Shown: one piece after another, positions 9,161 through 17,374 of the stretch
Layout: every line of letters begins with the position of its first letter
Numbering within the stretch: position 1 is the first letter of the stretch
DNA from: Novosphingobium sp. AAP83
GTDB taxonomy: Bacteria; Pseudomonadota; Alphaproteobacteria; Sphingomonadales; Sphingomonadaceae
Direction of reading: 5' to 3'
NCBI RefSeq assembly: GCF_001295795.1
Contig: NZ_LJHY01000008.1
Coordinates: 59,739-123,738, forward strand
Length of the DNA stretch: 64,000 nucleotides
Position numbers and translations under genes: made by a program
The notes under the pieces: model-generated
What the model was told of the DNA's origin: nothing
Databases searched by the model: none
The model's input: only the letters and a program-made list of their open reading frames with translations

Positions 9161-9652
9161 TCACGTGCCCAGCGGCCCGACGGCAGGGATATAGCGGTAG
9201 ATGTTGTTGACGAGTTCGACGTCGACATCCTCAACCCCCGGGATATCCGCCGAGGCATTGCGCACCGCTTCGAGCATTTCGCGCGCATTGTGGAAGGCAT
9301 AGAGGCACGACACGGGATAGCGGCCCGAGGTGATGTGGACCGAGAGCACATCATCGCGTTTGGCCATTTCGCGCGCGACCTCGATTGGCGCGCGGCCTGT
9401 CACTTGCAGACGGATGCGTGCGACCATGCGATAGCCGTGGATACGATAATCGGCGACGGCGACCACCCGCATCAGGCCGCCTGCATCCATCGCGCGGATG
9501 CGATTGGCCACCAGATTGCCCGAGAGGCCCAGTTCCTCGCCGATGGTGGTGCTTTGTGCGCGGCCATCACGGGTGAGCACTTCGATGATGCGGAGATCGG
9601 TTTCATCCAGCGCGGTGGCGCGCAGGCGGCGTTGTGGCTTGTCTTCGCTCAA
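9161..9652 (-). CDS. Lrp/AsnC-family transcriptional regulator, probable TTG start
   Basis: 163 residues if started at TTG 9652 (LSEDKPQRRLRATALDETDL). This start is preferred because AAGGAGGGG lies about 8 bases upstream; the longer reading would place that ribosome binding site inside the gene. The HTH (ARAQSTTIGEELG-like region, then SGNLVANRIRAMDAGGLMRV) and the C-terminal sensor half (VLSVHITSGRYPVSCLYAF) match the AsnC family. It is paired with the gene at 8614. Upstream, 91 bases separate it from the acyl-CoA dehydrogenase stop. Confidence 0.83.
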   Translation of the reverse strand: MSEDKPQRRLRATALDETDLRIIEVLTRDGRAQSTTIGEELGLSGNLVANRIRAMDAGGLMRVVAVADYRIHGYRMVARIRLQVTGRAPIEVAREMAKRDDVLSVHITSGRYPVSCLYAFHNAREMLEAVRNASADIPGVEDVDVELVNNIYRYIPAVGPLGT

Positions 9653-9743
9653 GTCCGACCCCTCCTTTATACCCCGCGACCGGTACCGCATTCCGCAACC
9701 GAGTTACGGGGACTGGCCACCGAGGGCAAGGGGGCGAGGCGTA

Positions 9744-10916
9744 TCATCCCCGTGGTTCGCGCGGCAAGGCCAGACCGCGTTCGGCGATCAGGTTGCGCTG
9801 GATCTGGTTGGTGCCGCCATAGATCGTATCGGCGCGCGAATAGAGATAGAGATTGGGCAGAACATCCCATTTATAGGCATCGCCAGCGGCCACTTCGGCA
9901 GATTGGCCCAGAATGTCCATCGCCAGTTCGCCCAGCGCGCGGCGCCATGTGGCCCACTGGATTTTGTAGGTGAGGGCCGCGCCATCAATCGCCGAATGAT
10001 CGGTGTTGGAAAGCATACGCAGCGCGCCGTAGCGCATCAGGTTGAGGCCGGTCTGCGCGCTGGCGATGCGTTGGCGGATGACCGGATCGGCGGATTTGCC
10101 GGTGGCCTTTGCCGCCGCGATGATGTCGTCCAGTTCGGTGCGGAAGCCCATTTGCTGGCCCAGCGTTGATACGCCGCGTTCAAATGCGAGCAGGCCCATG
10201 GCGATGCGCCAGCCATCGCCCGGAGCACCGATCAGGCTATCTTGCGGGCAGCGGGCATCGGTGAAGAAGGTTTCGTTGAATTCGGCATCGCCATTGATCT
10301 GGCGGATGGGGCGCACTTCGATGCCGGGCTGATCGAGCGGCATCATCAGGAATGACAGGCCTTTTGGTCCCTGCGACCCTTCGGTGGTGCGGGTGACGAC
10401 AAAGATCCAGTCGGAAATGTGGGCAAGGCTGGTCCAGATTTTCTGGCCGTTGACCACCCATTCGCCATTTTCGACGTGGCCCTTGGTGCGCACGCTGGCA
10501 AGGTCTGATCCGGCGCCGGGTTCGGAAAAGCCCTGGCAGAAGATTGTGCGTCCCGCTGCGATATCGGGCAGGAAGCGGCGCTTTTGTTCGTCTGTGCCGA
10601 AGGTGAGCAGGGTGGGACCTGCCAGTTCGACGCCGATGTGATTGATCCGGCCGGGAATGCCGGCGCGGGCATATTCTTCGGCAAAGATCACCTGCTGGGC
10701 GAGCGTTGCGGCGCGGCCACCCCATTCCACCGGCCAGCCGATGCAGCCCCAGCGGTGTGCGCCAAGCTGCTGTTCCCACTCTTTGCGCCGTTCGGGCATG
10801 GCGGTGAGTTGGGTGATACCTTTGATATCTTTGAATTCGCCCGCCATCTGGCCCTTGAGCCAATCAGCACATTCAGCACGGAACGCTTCGTCAGACGCGG
10901 AAAAACCAAGCTTCAT
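9744..10916 (-). CDS. acyl-CoA dehydrogenase (FadE-like)
   Basis: 390 residues. GWPVEWGGRA in the N-terminal domain, FCQGFSEPGAGSDLASVRTK in the middle domain, and the C-terminal YGGTNQIQRNLIAERGL are hallmarks of flavin-dependent acyl-CoA dehydrogenases. Such enzymes make the alpha-beta double bond in a CoA thioester; members of this branch often act on ring-bearing acyl chains. It sits in a minus-strand row with two SDRs, an OYE-type reductase and a SnoaL-like protein, 6 bases after the SDR stop at 10923. An acyl-CoA ligase that could feed it starts divergently at 14688. Confidence 0.92.
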   Translation of the reverse strand: MKLGFSASDEAFRAECADWLKGQMAGEFKDIKGITQLTAMPERRKEWEQQLGAHRWGCIGWPVEWGGRAATLAQQVIFAEEYARAGIPGRINHIGVELAGPTLLTFGTDEQKRRFLPDIAAGRTIFCQGFSEPGAGSDLASVRTKGHVENGEWVVNGQKIWTSLAHISDWIFVVTRTTEGSQGPKGLSFLMMPLDQPGIEVRPIRQINGDAEFNETFFTDARCPQDSLIGAPGDGWRIAMGLLAFERGVSTLGQQMGFRTELDDIIAAAKATGKSADPVIRQRIASAQTGLNLMRYGALRMLSNTDHSAIDGAALTYKIQWATWRRALGELAMDILGQSAEVAAGDAYKWDVLPNLYLYSRADTIYGGTNQIQRNLIAERGLALPREPRG

Positions 10917-10922
10917 GTGGTG

Positions 10923-11723
10923 TCAGCCCGGCATATAGAGTTGAGCTGCCTTGCCACCATCAACCGGCAAGGCGGTGCCGGTGATGTAGCTGGCGGCTTC
11001 GGACAGCATGAAGACGATGGCTTGCGCCAGTTCATCGGGATCGCCACCGCGCTGCATGGGAATGGCCTGCGTGGTTTGCGCGGCATATTCGGGCGCGCGG
11101 CTTTCATAATCCACCGTAGCGGCGGTTTGCACTTGCCCCGGGACAATCGCGTTGACGCGGATGCCCAGCGTTGCACCTTCCATCGCCGCAGCGGCGGTGA
11201 AATGCACCAGCGCCGCTTTGGATGCCGAATAGCTGGCCATATTGGGCAGGGCGCGAATGCCGCAAGTGGAGGCAATGTTGACGATCGAGCCGCGCTGGCG
11301 ACCGGTCATTTCCTGTGCCGTCATCACTTTCATCGCAGCCTTGGTGCCGACGAATACGGCGTCGGCATTGACCGCAAAATCTTTGCGCCAATGTTCCAGC
11401 GTGAGCTTGGCGATGGGCGCATAGTGGACCGACATCGCATTGTTGACCAGCATATCGAGCCTGCCGTGACGCGCGGCGATATCTTCGATCAGCGCGGTGA
11501 ACGCGGCTTCATCAGAGACATCAAGCTGGTGCACTTCGACGCTGCCAACAGCGGCGATTTCAGCGCGCGCGGCTTCGAGTTTGTCTTCACGCCGCGCGCA
11601 AATGGCCACGGTGGCACCGCGCAGGGCAAGCAAACGGGCCGTGGCAAGGCCGATGCCATCGCTGCCGCCGGTGACGAGCGCGACTTTACCCAGCATATCC
11701 TGACCGGTCATGTTTTGAGCCAT
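10923..11723 (-). CDS. short-chain dehydrogenase/reductase (SDR)
   Basis: 266 residues from the ATG at 11723, which has GGAGA at the proper distance; the longer open frame extends through the intergenic region and is discarded. ALVTGGSDGIGLAT binds the cofactor, LVNNAMSV replaces the usual NNAG, and NIASTCG with YSASK is the active site. The tail ITGTALPVDGGKAAQ is classical. It is read into the acyl-CoA dehydrogenase 6 bases later. The 106-base gap upstream, with three copies of an ACGCATA-type motif, suggests a separate promoter. Confidence 0.88.
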   Translation of the reverse strand: MAQNMTGQDMLGKVALVTGGSDGIGLATARLLALRGATVAICARREDKLEAARAEIAAVGSVEVHQLDVSDEAAFTALIEDIAARHGRLDMLVNNAMSVHYAPIAKLTLEHWRKDFAVNADAVFVGTKAAMKVMTAQEMTGRQRGSIVNIASTCGIRALPNMASYSASKAALVHFTAAAAMEGATLGIRVNAIVPGQVQTAATVDYESRAPEYAAQTTQAIPMQRGGDPDELAQAIVFMLSEAASYITGTALPVDGGKAAQLYMPG

Positions 11724-11748
11724 TGGCGATTCTCCGAGCGTGTAATTT

Positions 11749-11820
11749 GAACGCATAAGTGGATGTTTTGCAGAGTATGTAAATGCTATGCGTAAAATGG
11801 CAAAGAAAATTATGCGTATA
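11749..11820. promoter_or_regulatory. cluster of three ACGCATA / TATGCGT motifs
   Basis: Within 70 bases there are ACGCATA (11751-11757), TATGCGTA (11787-11794) and TATGCGTA (11811-11818); the last two are direct repeats 24 bases apart. The same core, WTACGCAWA, recurs at 4178 and 14404-14459. The spacing fits binding of a dimeric regulator on the promoter of the SDR at 11723. Which regulator binds is not shown; the local Lrp/AsnC proteins are candidates. Confidence 0.45.
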
Positions 11821-11829
11821 TGTGAGTTG

Positions 11830-12645
11830 TCAGCTAAACCATGAGCCCCCGTTGACATTGACGGTGCTGCCCGTGGCAAAGCTGGCATCGGCGCTGGCAA
11901 GGAAAACGACCGCTCCGGCGATCTCGTCTGGCTGGGCGAGCCGCTTCATCACGCTATCGGCGGCAACGGCGGCCTTCACTTCATCGGGCAGCGGCGCATA
12001 GATCGGGGTTTCGGTTGCGCCGGGGTTGACTGCATTGACGCGGATGCCGCGCGGGGCCAATTCGCGCGCCATGGCACGGGTAAGGCCGAGCACGGCGGCT
12101 TTAGCCGCGACATAAGGCACAGGACCATTGCCTGCCAGAGCGGCGGTGGAACCGATGTTGATGATGGCTCCACCTTGACCGGAAGCATCAGGGCCTTGGC
12201 GTGTCATGATGCGCAAGGCGGCGCGGCTGCACCGGAACGTGCCATCGAGCGTCACGGACAGGACGCGCGACCAGCCTTCATCATGACAGTGGATCGTCTG
12301 ATCGGCATGGGTGGTTGGATCGCCGCTGGCTTGTGCGGCCTTGCCTGCATAGTATTCGGCCATGCCATCGCCCGGCGCGCTGCCGATCCCTGCGTTGTTG
12401 ACGAGGATATCGACGCCGCCCAGCCGCGCCTCGACTTGCGCAAAAGCCGCATCGACCGAGGCGGTATCGGACACATCGCAGGCCACGCCGATATGCGGGG
12501 CGGCAAGCACGGCAGCGGCGCTTTGCTCTGATAGATCGAGCACGGCCACGGTCGCCCCTTCGGCGGCGAGACGCCGTGCGATGGCGGCACCAATCCCTTG
12601 TGCTCCGCCGGTGACAACCGCCCTTTTGCCCTGAAGCCGGTTCAT
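11830..12645 (-). CDS. short-chain dehydrogenase/reductase (SDR)
   Basis: 271 residues from the ATG at 12645 (MNRLQGKRAVVTGG), chosen because AAGGAG lies 9 bases upstream; the longer frame overlaps the preceding reductase gene. AVVTGGAQGIGAAI, LVNNAGIG, and PYVAAKAAV with the Ser of INIGST are the cofactor and catalytic motifs. An insertion of about 25 residues after NNAG (GDGMAEYYAGKAAQASGDPT region) is longer than in typical SDRs. It follows the OYE-type reductase by 13 bases and is likely in one operon with it. Confidence 0.87.
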   Translation of the reverse strand: MNRLQGKRAVVTGGAQGIGAAIARRLAAEGATVAVLDLSEQSAAAVLAAPHIGVACDVSDTASVDAAFAQVEARLGGVDILVNNAGIGSAPGDGMAEYYAGKAAQASGDPTTHADQTIHCHDEGWSRVLSVTLDGTFRCSRAALRIMTRQGPDASGQGGAIINIGSTAALAGNGPVPYVAAKAAVLGLTRAMARELAPRGIRVNAVNPGATETPIYAPLPDEVKAAVAADSVMKRLAQPDEIAGAVVFLASADASFATGSTVNVNGGSWFS

Positions 12646-12658
12646 ATGTCTGATCTCC

Positions 12659-13732
12659 TTAGCTTGCGGGCGGATAATCGGTGTAGCCGCGCGCATCATC
12701 GCCGTGGCCGGTATAGAAGGTGGTGCGGTCTGCCTTGGCAAGCGGCGTGCCATTGCGGAAGCGTTCGACCAGATCGGGGTTGCCGATAAAGCCATAGCCG
12801 AAAGCGGCTGCGTCTGCTTTGCCATCGGCGATCAGAGTTTGCGCCTTGTCCAGCGTGAGGCCGCAGTTTTCGATTACCGGCCCGGACCAGTTGGCGCGGA
12901 CCAGATCGAGCGCATCGAAGCCCTGGTTGGGGATGTGGATGAGGTGGCAATAGGCCAGCCCCATGCCATCAATCGCGCGCAGCAAAGTGGCGTAAGTTTC
13001 TGCCGGATCGGCATCGTTCATGCCATTGAAGGTGACGCCGGGGCAAATGCGCAAGCCGACGCGGCCCGGCCCGATAGCCTCGGCCATTGCCGCCAGCACT
13101 TCCACTACAAAGCGCACGCGGTTTTCAACCGTGCCGCCATAAGCATCGCTGCGCTGGTTGGAATTGGAGGACAGAAACTGCATGGGCAGATAGCCCGAGG
13201 CGCAATGGAGTTCGACCCCGTCAATCCCGGCTTGGCGGGCATTGCGCGCGGCGGTGGCATATTCGGCGATAACGCCTGCGATTTCGTGCGTTTCCAATGC
13301 GCGCGGGGTTTCGGTAGGTACCGGAACGCCATCGGGGCCGGGGATCGGATCGGGGCTGGCAATGGCGCTGGGTGCGATGGTGGGCGCATCGGCGGCCTTG
13401 TTGGCGCGCACCGAGGCGCGGCCAACGTGCATCAGTTGCATCACGATCTGCCCGCCGCGTTCATGCACGGCATCGGCAACCTTGCGCCAGCCTGCGATTT
13501 GCACCGGCGAATGGATGCCCGGTGTGCGCCAGTATCCTTTGCCAGCGGGACAGGGCTCGGTGCCTTCGGTGACGATCAATCCGGCAGAGGCGCGCTGGCG
13601 GTAGTATTCGACCATGTGATTGGTCGGCTCGTCATCGGGGCCTGCGCGATCACGCGTCATCGGGGCCATGACGATGCGGTTAGCAAGGGTGAGGTCCCCC
13701 AGACGGACGGGGCTAAAGATATCATTGGCCAT
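12659..13732 (-). CDS. old yellow enzyme family NADH:flavin oxidoreductase
   Basis: 357 residues from ATG 13732; a TTG at 13741 overlapping the upstream stop (TTGA) is an alternative start. The TIM-barrel pattern is clear: LANRIVMAPMTRDRA, QIVMQLMHVGRAS, QFLSSNSNQRSDAYGG, and AFGYGFIGNPDLVER for the FMN phosphate site. Family members reduce the double bond of enones, nitro compounds or trienoates. The usual substrate-binding pair H-x-x-H/N reads HCAS here, so the second residue is Ser, which may alter substrate choice. It is co-directional with SDRs and an acyl-CoA dehydrogenase, consistent with ring or side-chain reduction. Confidence 0.9.
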   Translation of the reverse strand: MANDIFSPVRLGDLTLANRIVMAPMTRDRAGPDDEPTNHMVEYYRQRASAGLIVTEGTEPCPAGKGYWRTPGIHSPVQIAGWRKVADAVHERGGQIVMQLMHVGRASVRANKAADAPTIAPSAIASPDPIPGPDGVPVPTETPRALETHEIAGVIAEYATAARNARQAGIDGVELHCASGYLPMQFLSSNSNQRSDAYGGTVENRVRFVVEVLAAMAEAIGPGRVGLRICPGVTFNGMNDADPAETYATLLRAIDGMGLAYCHLIHIPNQGFDALDLVRANWSGPVIENCGLTLDKAQTLIADGKADAAAFGYGFIGNPDLVERFRNGTPLAKADRTTFYTGHGDDARGYTDYPPAS

Positions 13733-13737
13733 GACGG

Positions 13738-14370
13738 TCAACTGCGCACGCGGGGGCGGGGCAGGGGGGCACCCTTGCGCATGGTTTCGATGAACTTTTC
13801 AAGCGGGGCGGGTGGTTCTACCGGGCCATCATGGGGTTGGCCGTGGCGTGCCCAATAGGTTTTCCAGCTTGGGAACAGATCGTGGAAGCTGCCGTGATAG
13901 GGCGCAACACCCGGCCAGCGCATCTTGCGATCCCCCACCGGCGGTTTGTTAAGATCGGACGCGTACCAATAGAGCGGCAGGCGGCGGCGGAAATACCAGC
14001 GGCCATCAATGCGTTCGTACTGATCGAAATACATCATTTGCATAATGACCCATTCGGGGCCGCATTCATGTTCGTTCTTGGAATAGACAACGCCCTGGGC
14101 GTGATCGGCATCATCAAAATCGATGATGTGGCCGCCGATGTGGTGGCTGGTGCCATCAAACTGCATCGAATGGGTTTCATCAAACCAGTCACGCAGCGCC
14201 TTGCGGCCAGACTTTCCACCGCCAACGCGCACGTCTTCGGGAAACAGGTTCACCCATGCATCGCCATCGCGCATATCGAGCGCGAGGGAATACTTCGCAG
14301 GAAGCTGGCGGATAGCATCGAGCGATTCAAGGCGATCAATCCGTGCGAGTAATGTGGCGTTATCAGTCAC
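13738..14370 (-). CDS. SnoaL-like (NTF2-fold) protein, long form
   Basis: 210 residues from GTG 14370, preferred over TTG 14373 because AGGGGGC lies at a better distance. The first 130 residues match the SnoaL_4 pattern (LESLDAIRQLPAKYSLALDM, then DAWVNLFPEDVRV and YERIDGRWYFRRRLPLYWY); the rest is a proline-rich extension not seen in the 157-residue relative at 2216. It is the first gene of the minus-strand operon running to 8614. It overlaps the next gene region by one of its possible starts. Enzyme activity unknown; dehydratase or cyclase roles are common in the family. Confidence 0.72.
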   Translation of the reverse strand: MTDNATLLARIDRLESLDAIRQLPAKYSLALDMRDGDAWVNLFPEDVRVGGGKSGRKALRDWFDETHSMQFDGTSHHIGGHIIDFDDADHAQGVVYSKNEHECGPEWVIMQMMYFDQYERIDGRWYFRRRLPLYWYASDLNKPPVGDRKMRWPGVAPYHGSFHDLFPSWKTYWARHGQPHDGPVEPPAPLEKFIETMRKGAPLPRPRVRS

Positions 14371-14403
14371 CAAATGCCCCCTGTATTTGCCGGTATGAAG
14401 GTT

Positions 14404-14648
14404 TGATGCGTATATTATCCATGCTTTGCGCTATTGCATACAGAAATATTTACGCAAATAAAATTCCAGGGGCTGTGCTATCATGGCCGCCCTTCCGGTT
14501 TTGCCGGTATGGGGAAGGGCGCATCTTGGGTGTTGGTAGGTTTCGATCTACGCATGAGAAATGTGCGCATGTTTGCTTCAAGAAAAGCCAAAAATTGCCC
14601 GATGCGCAAAAAACTTGGCTTTGAAATTCGCAAAAGTGGTTATATGAT
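14404..14648. promoter_or_regulatory. divergent promoter region with sigma-70 site and repeated operator-like motifs
   Basis: For the plus-strand ligase, TTGAAA (14621-14626) and TATGAT (14643-14648) with a 16-base spacer make a good sigma-70 promoter, about 40 bases before the ATG at 14688. Nearer the minus-strand gene, GATGCGTATATT (14405-14416) and TTACGCAAAT (14450-14459) carry the WTACGCAWA motif; the second is identical to a 10-mer before the TonB receptor gene at 4306. The region 14371-14687 contains no gene. Confidence 0.55.
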
Positions 14649-14687
14649 GCTTGTAAATAATGCGATGCACCGGTTTGGGAGTGTTTG

Positions 14688-16388
14688 ATGTCCGATTTAC
14701 AGGGCGTGGCGTTGCGCGATCCCGTACTGGCCGATCCCGTACTGGCACGCGTTGCAGGGCCGGGCTCTCCGTTCGAGATCGGGGTGCGCGATGGTTTGCG
14801 CCAATTCGTGCAGGCCCCGTCCGATCTGAACCTGATGATCGAAGCCGCGCGCCGGTTTGGGGACCGGACGTGTGTGGTCGATTTTGACAGCGCGGGCACC
14901 GAGCGGCGTTTGAGCTTTGGCCAGTTTTTCGCATGGCGCGATCAACTGGTGCCGATGCTGCATGTGCAGCGCGGGGAGCGGGTGGCGATTGCGATGCGCA
15001 ACCGTGCGGAATGGCTGGTGGCGTTTCTGGCGGTGATGAAGGCGGGCGGCGTGGCCGTGCTGGTCAACAGCCGTGGTTCGGGGCCGGAACTATTGGCGAT
15101 GCTGGAAGATGTCGACCCCGCCGTGGTGCTGTGTGATGGCGAGCGGGCGAGCGCGATTCGCGATGCCGGATATGCGGGCCGCGTGCTTGACCTGACCACG
15201 CCTTTTGCGCCTGACGAGATTGAGCGCCGTGTCAGCGAATATGCGGCGGAGGTTGCCGTGGCACAGGCCGATGACCCTTGTGCCATCCTGTTTACATCGG
15301 GCACGACCGGGCGGGTGAAGGGGGCGGTACTTTCGCATCGCAACATGATTACCGGTCTGATGACCACGCAGATGTCTGGCATGGTGGTGCTGGCCAATAT
15401 GGCCGCGCAAATGGGGATGAGCGAGCAGGACCTGATTGCGCGGATGCCGCAACAGGCAGGGCTGCTGGTCTATCCGCTGTTTCACGTTTCGGGGCTGGGG
15501 GCGGGTTTCCTCTCGCCGTTCATGGCCGGATCGAAAGTGGTGATCATGCGGCGCTGGGACGCCGAAGAGGCCGCGCGACTGATCGCGGCTGAACAGATCA
15601 GCATGTTCAGCGCCGTGCCGACGATGCTGTGGGACATTCTGCATCGTGCAAGTACCGAAGGGACAAGCCTTGCCAGCTTGCGCAATATCGGCAGCGGCGG
15701 ACAGGCGCTGCCGGTCAATCTGGTGGAAGCCGTACATGCGCTGTGTCCACAGGCGCAGATCGGCACCGGTTATGGCATGACCGAATGCTCGGGCGCGATT
15801 GCGCAGGCGGTGGGGCCGGAATTCATGAAACGGCCAGCCGCTGCCGGGCGCGTCTTGCCGATGGTGGAAGTGCGCATCGAAGGGGCCGATGGCGCGATCC
15901 TGCCGCTTGGCCAAGCCGGTGAGATCGTGGTGCGCGGCGCGCAAGTGATGAGCGGGTACTGGAACCGCGCGGAGGAGACCGCCGCCGTGCTGACCGCCGA
16001 TGGCTGGTTGCGCACAGGCGACGTCGGCTATGTTGACGAGGATGGCTATGTGTTCATCGTCGACCGCAAGAAGGACATGGTCATTTCGGGCGGGGAGAAC
16101 ATCTATTGCGCCGAAGTGGAGCGTGCGCTTGGCATGATGCTGGGGCTGACCGAATGCGCCGCCTTTGGCCTGCCCGATGAGCGGATGGGTGAGCGGCTGG
16201 TAGCGGTGGTCGTAGTCAGCGGCTTGACCGAGGCGGACATCATCGAGGGCGTGGCGACGCAACTGGCGCGGTACAAAGCGCCGACCCGGGTTGTCATCAG
16301 CGAAACAACGCTGCCGCGCAATGCGCTGGGCAAGGTCGACAAGATCGCCCTGCGCGCGTTGTGGCCGCAGCTTTCAGGAGAGAATTGA
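14688..16388 (+). CDS. acyl-CoA synthetase (AMP-dependent ligase)
   Basis: 566 residues from ATG 14688 (GGGAG upstream); a TTG three bases earlier is less likely. The adenylate-forming motifs are all present: ILFTSGTTGRVKGAV, GYGMTECSGAIA, the core GDVGYVDEDGYVFIVDRKKD with VISGGENIYCAEVE, and the C-terminal LPRNALGKVDK with the catalytic lysine. It would activate a carboxylic acid as its CoA thioester, probably the entry step to the acyl-CoA dehydrogenase encoded at 9744. A 15-base tandem duplication (14718-14747) encodes DPVLA twice near the N-terminus. The next gene starts 2 bases after the stop. Confidence 0.93.
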   Translation: MSDLQGVALRDPVLADPVLARVAGPGSPFEIGVRDGLRQFVQAPSDLNLMIEAARRFGDRTCVVDFDSAGTERRLSFGQFFAWRDQLVPMLHVQRGERVAIAMRNRAEWLVAFLAVMKAGGVAVLVNSRGSGPELLAMLEDVDPAVVLCDGERASAIRDAGYAGRVLDLTTPFAPDEIERRVSEYAAEVAVAQADDPCAILFTSGTTGRVKGAVLSHRNMITGLMTTQMSGMVVLANMAAQMGMSEQDLIARMPQQAGLLVYPLFHVSGLGAGFLSPFMAGSKVVIMRRWDAEEAARLIAAEQISMFSAVPTMLWDILHRASTEGTSLASLRNIGSGGQALPVNLVEAVHALCPQAQIGTGYGMTECSGAIAQAVGPEFMKRPAAAGRVLPMVEVRIEGADGAILPLGQAGEIVVRGAQVMSGYWNRAEETAAVLTADGWLRTGDVGYVDEDGYVFIVDRKKDMVISGGENIYCAEVERALGMMLGLTECAAFGLPDERMGERLVAVVVVSGLTEADIIEGVATQLARYKAPTRVVISETTLPRNALGKVDKIALRALWPQLSGEN

Positions 16389-16389
16389 T

Positions 16390-17256
16390 ATGGCCATGCC
16401 AAGTGACATCGGCATCATTGATTGCATGTTGGGCATTCCCGATGCCGAAGACCGCGCAGAATGGTTCGCGCCGTTCCGTCCGCTGATCAAGGACCAGCAG
16501 ACGCTGAGCCAGTTTGCCATGCCCGCGCAGTATATGTTCAAGGATATCCCGCAATCGGGCGCGCAAGATGATTACATCGCCTGGACCGTGGCGCAGATGG
16601 ACAAGCACAATGTCGAGCGCGCGCTGGTGGGGTGGAACGACAACGATACCTCGCGCCGGGCCAAGGAATTGTACGGCGACAGGTTTTTCTTCGATCTGCC
16701 GGTTGATCCCAATCACGGGGTTGAGGGCATCCGGCGGATCAAGCGCATCCATGCCGAAGTGGGGTTGAGCGCCGTCAGCGTGTTTCCTGCCGGAACCCTG
16801 CCGCAAGTGGCGATCAATCACAAATACATGTTCCCGCTTTATGCAGCCTGCGAAGAAATGGGCCTGCCGATCCTGCTGAACGTAGGGATTCCCGGCCCGC
16901 GCATTCCGATGGAAACGCAGAAGGTGGAGCACCTTGACGAGGTGTGCTGGTTCTTCCCCGAGCTGAAAGTGGTGATGCGCCACGGGGCCGAGCCGTGGGA
17001 AGCGCTGGCGGTGAAGCTGATGCTGAAGTGGCCGAACCTGTATTATTCGACCAGCGCCTTTGCGCCCAAGCATTACCCCAAGGCGATCATCGATTACGCC
17101 AACACGCGCGGGGCCGACAAGATCATCTACGCGGGGTACTTCCCGATGGGCCTCAGCCTCGACCGGATCATGGCGGATATGAGCCAAGTGCCGTTCAAGG
17201 ACGAGGTGTGGCCCAAGTTCCTGCGTGAGAACGCGATCAAGGTGTTCGGGCTTTAG
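16390..17256 (+). CDS. amidohydrolase-2 family protein with most metal ligands missing
   Basis: 288 residues from ATG 16390. The overall pattern is that of the ACMSD-like amidohydrolase_2 family (HNVERALVGWND, HAEVGLSAVSVFPAG, FPELKVVMRHGAEPWE, YSTSAFAPKHYPKAI, NAIKVFGL). Yet the N-terminal HxH is replaced by IDCMLG, the second-strand His by LLNVG, and the usual GSDYP by YAGYFPMG; only the RHGAEP histidine remains. It may be a non-metal lyase, decarboxylase or hydrolase, or a binding protein. It follows the acyl-CoA ligase by one base after the stop, so they share a transcript. Confidence 0.8.
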   Translation: MAMPSDIGIIDCMLGIPDAEDRAEWFAPFRPLIKDQQTLSQFAMPAQYMFKDIPQSGAQDDYIAWTVAQMDKHNVERALVGWNDNDTSRRAKELYGDRFFFDLPVDPNHGVEGIRRIKRIHAEVGLSAVSVFPAGTLPQVAINHKYMFPLYAACEEMGLPILLNVGIPGPRIPMETQKVEHLDEVCWFFPELKVVMRHGAEPWEALAVKLMLKWPNLYYSTSAFAPKHYPKAIIDYANTRGADKIIYAGYFPMGLSLDRIMADMSQVPFKDEVWPKFLRENAIKVFGL

Positions 17257-17300
17257 ACGAGATCGGGGCTGGGAAGTCTGCCCCGCAGGTAAAGCAAAAT

Positions 17301-17331
17301 CCGGGCGGGAAAGACAACCCAAACCGCCCGG
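17301..17331. repeat. perfect 8-bp inverted repeat before the KshA-like gene
   Basis: CCGGGCGG (17301-17308) and CCGCCCGG (17324-17331) flank a 15-base loop in the 118-base gap between the amidohydrolase-like gene and the Rieske oxygenase gene. There is no T run, so it is more likely a leader hairpin or operator than a terminator. Confidence 0.5.
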
Positions 17332-17374
17332 TCGCGTCCCGCACTTTGCAGGCGCTTGAATTGGGAGACCGGCG

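Noticed and set aside
10584..11750. 388-codon plus-strand frame across the acyl-CoA dehydrogenase and SDR genes
   Set aside because: Spans two recognised minus-strand genes and a gene boundary, so it is not a real gene.
12704..13858. 384-codon plus-strand frame over the OYE-type reductase
   Set aside because: No recognisable motifs, and the minus-strand gene is certain.
15090..16262. 390-codon antisense frame inside the acyl-CoA ligase gene
   Set aside because: Shadow frame without motifs.
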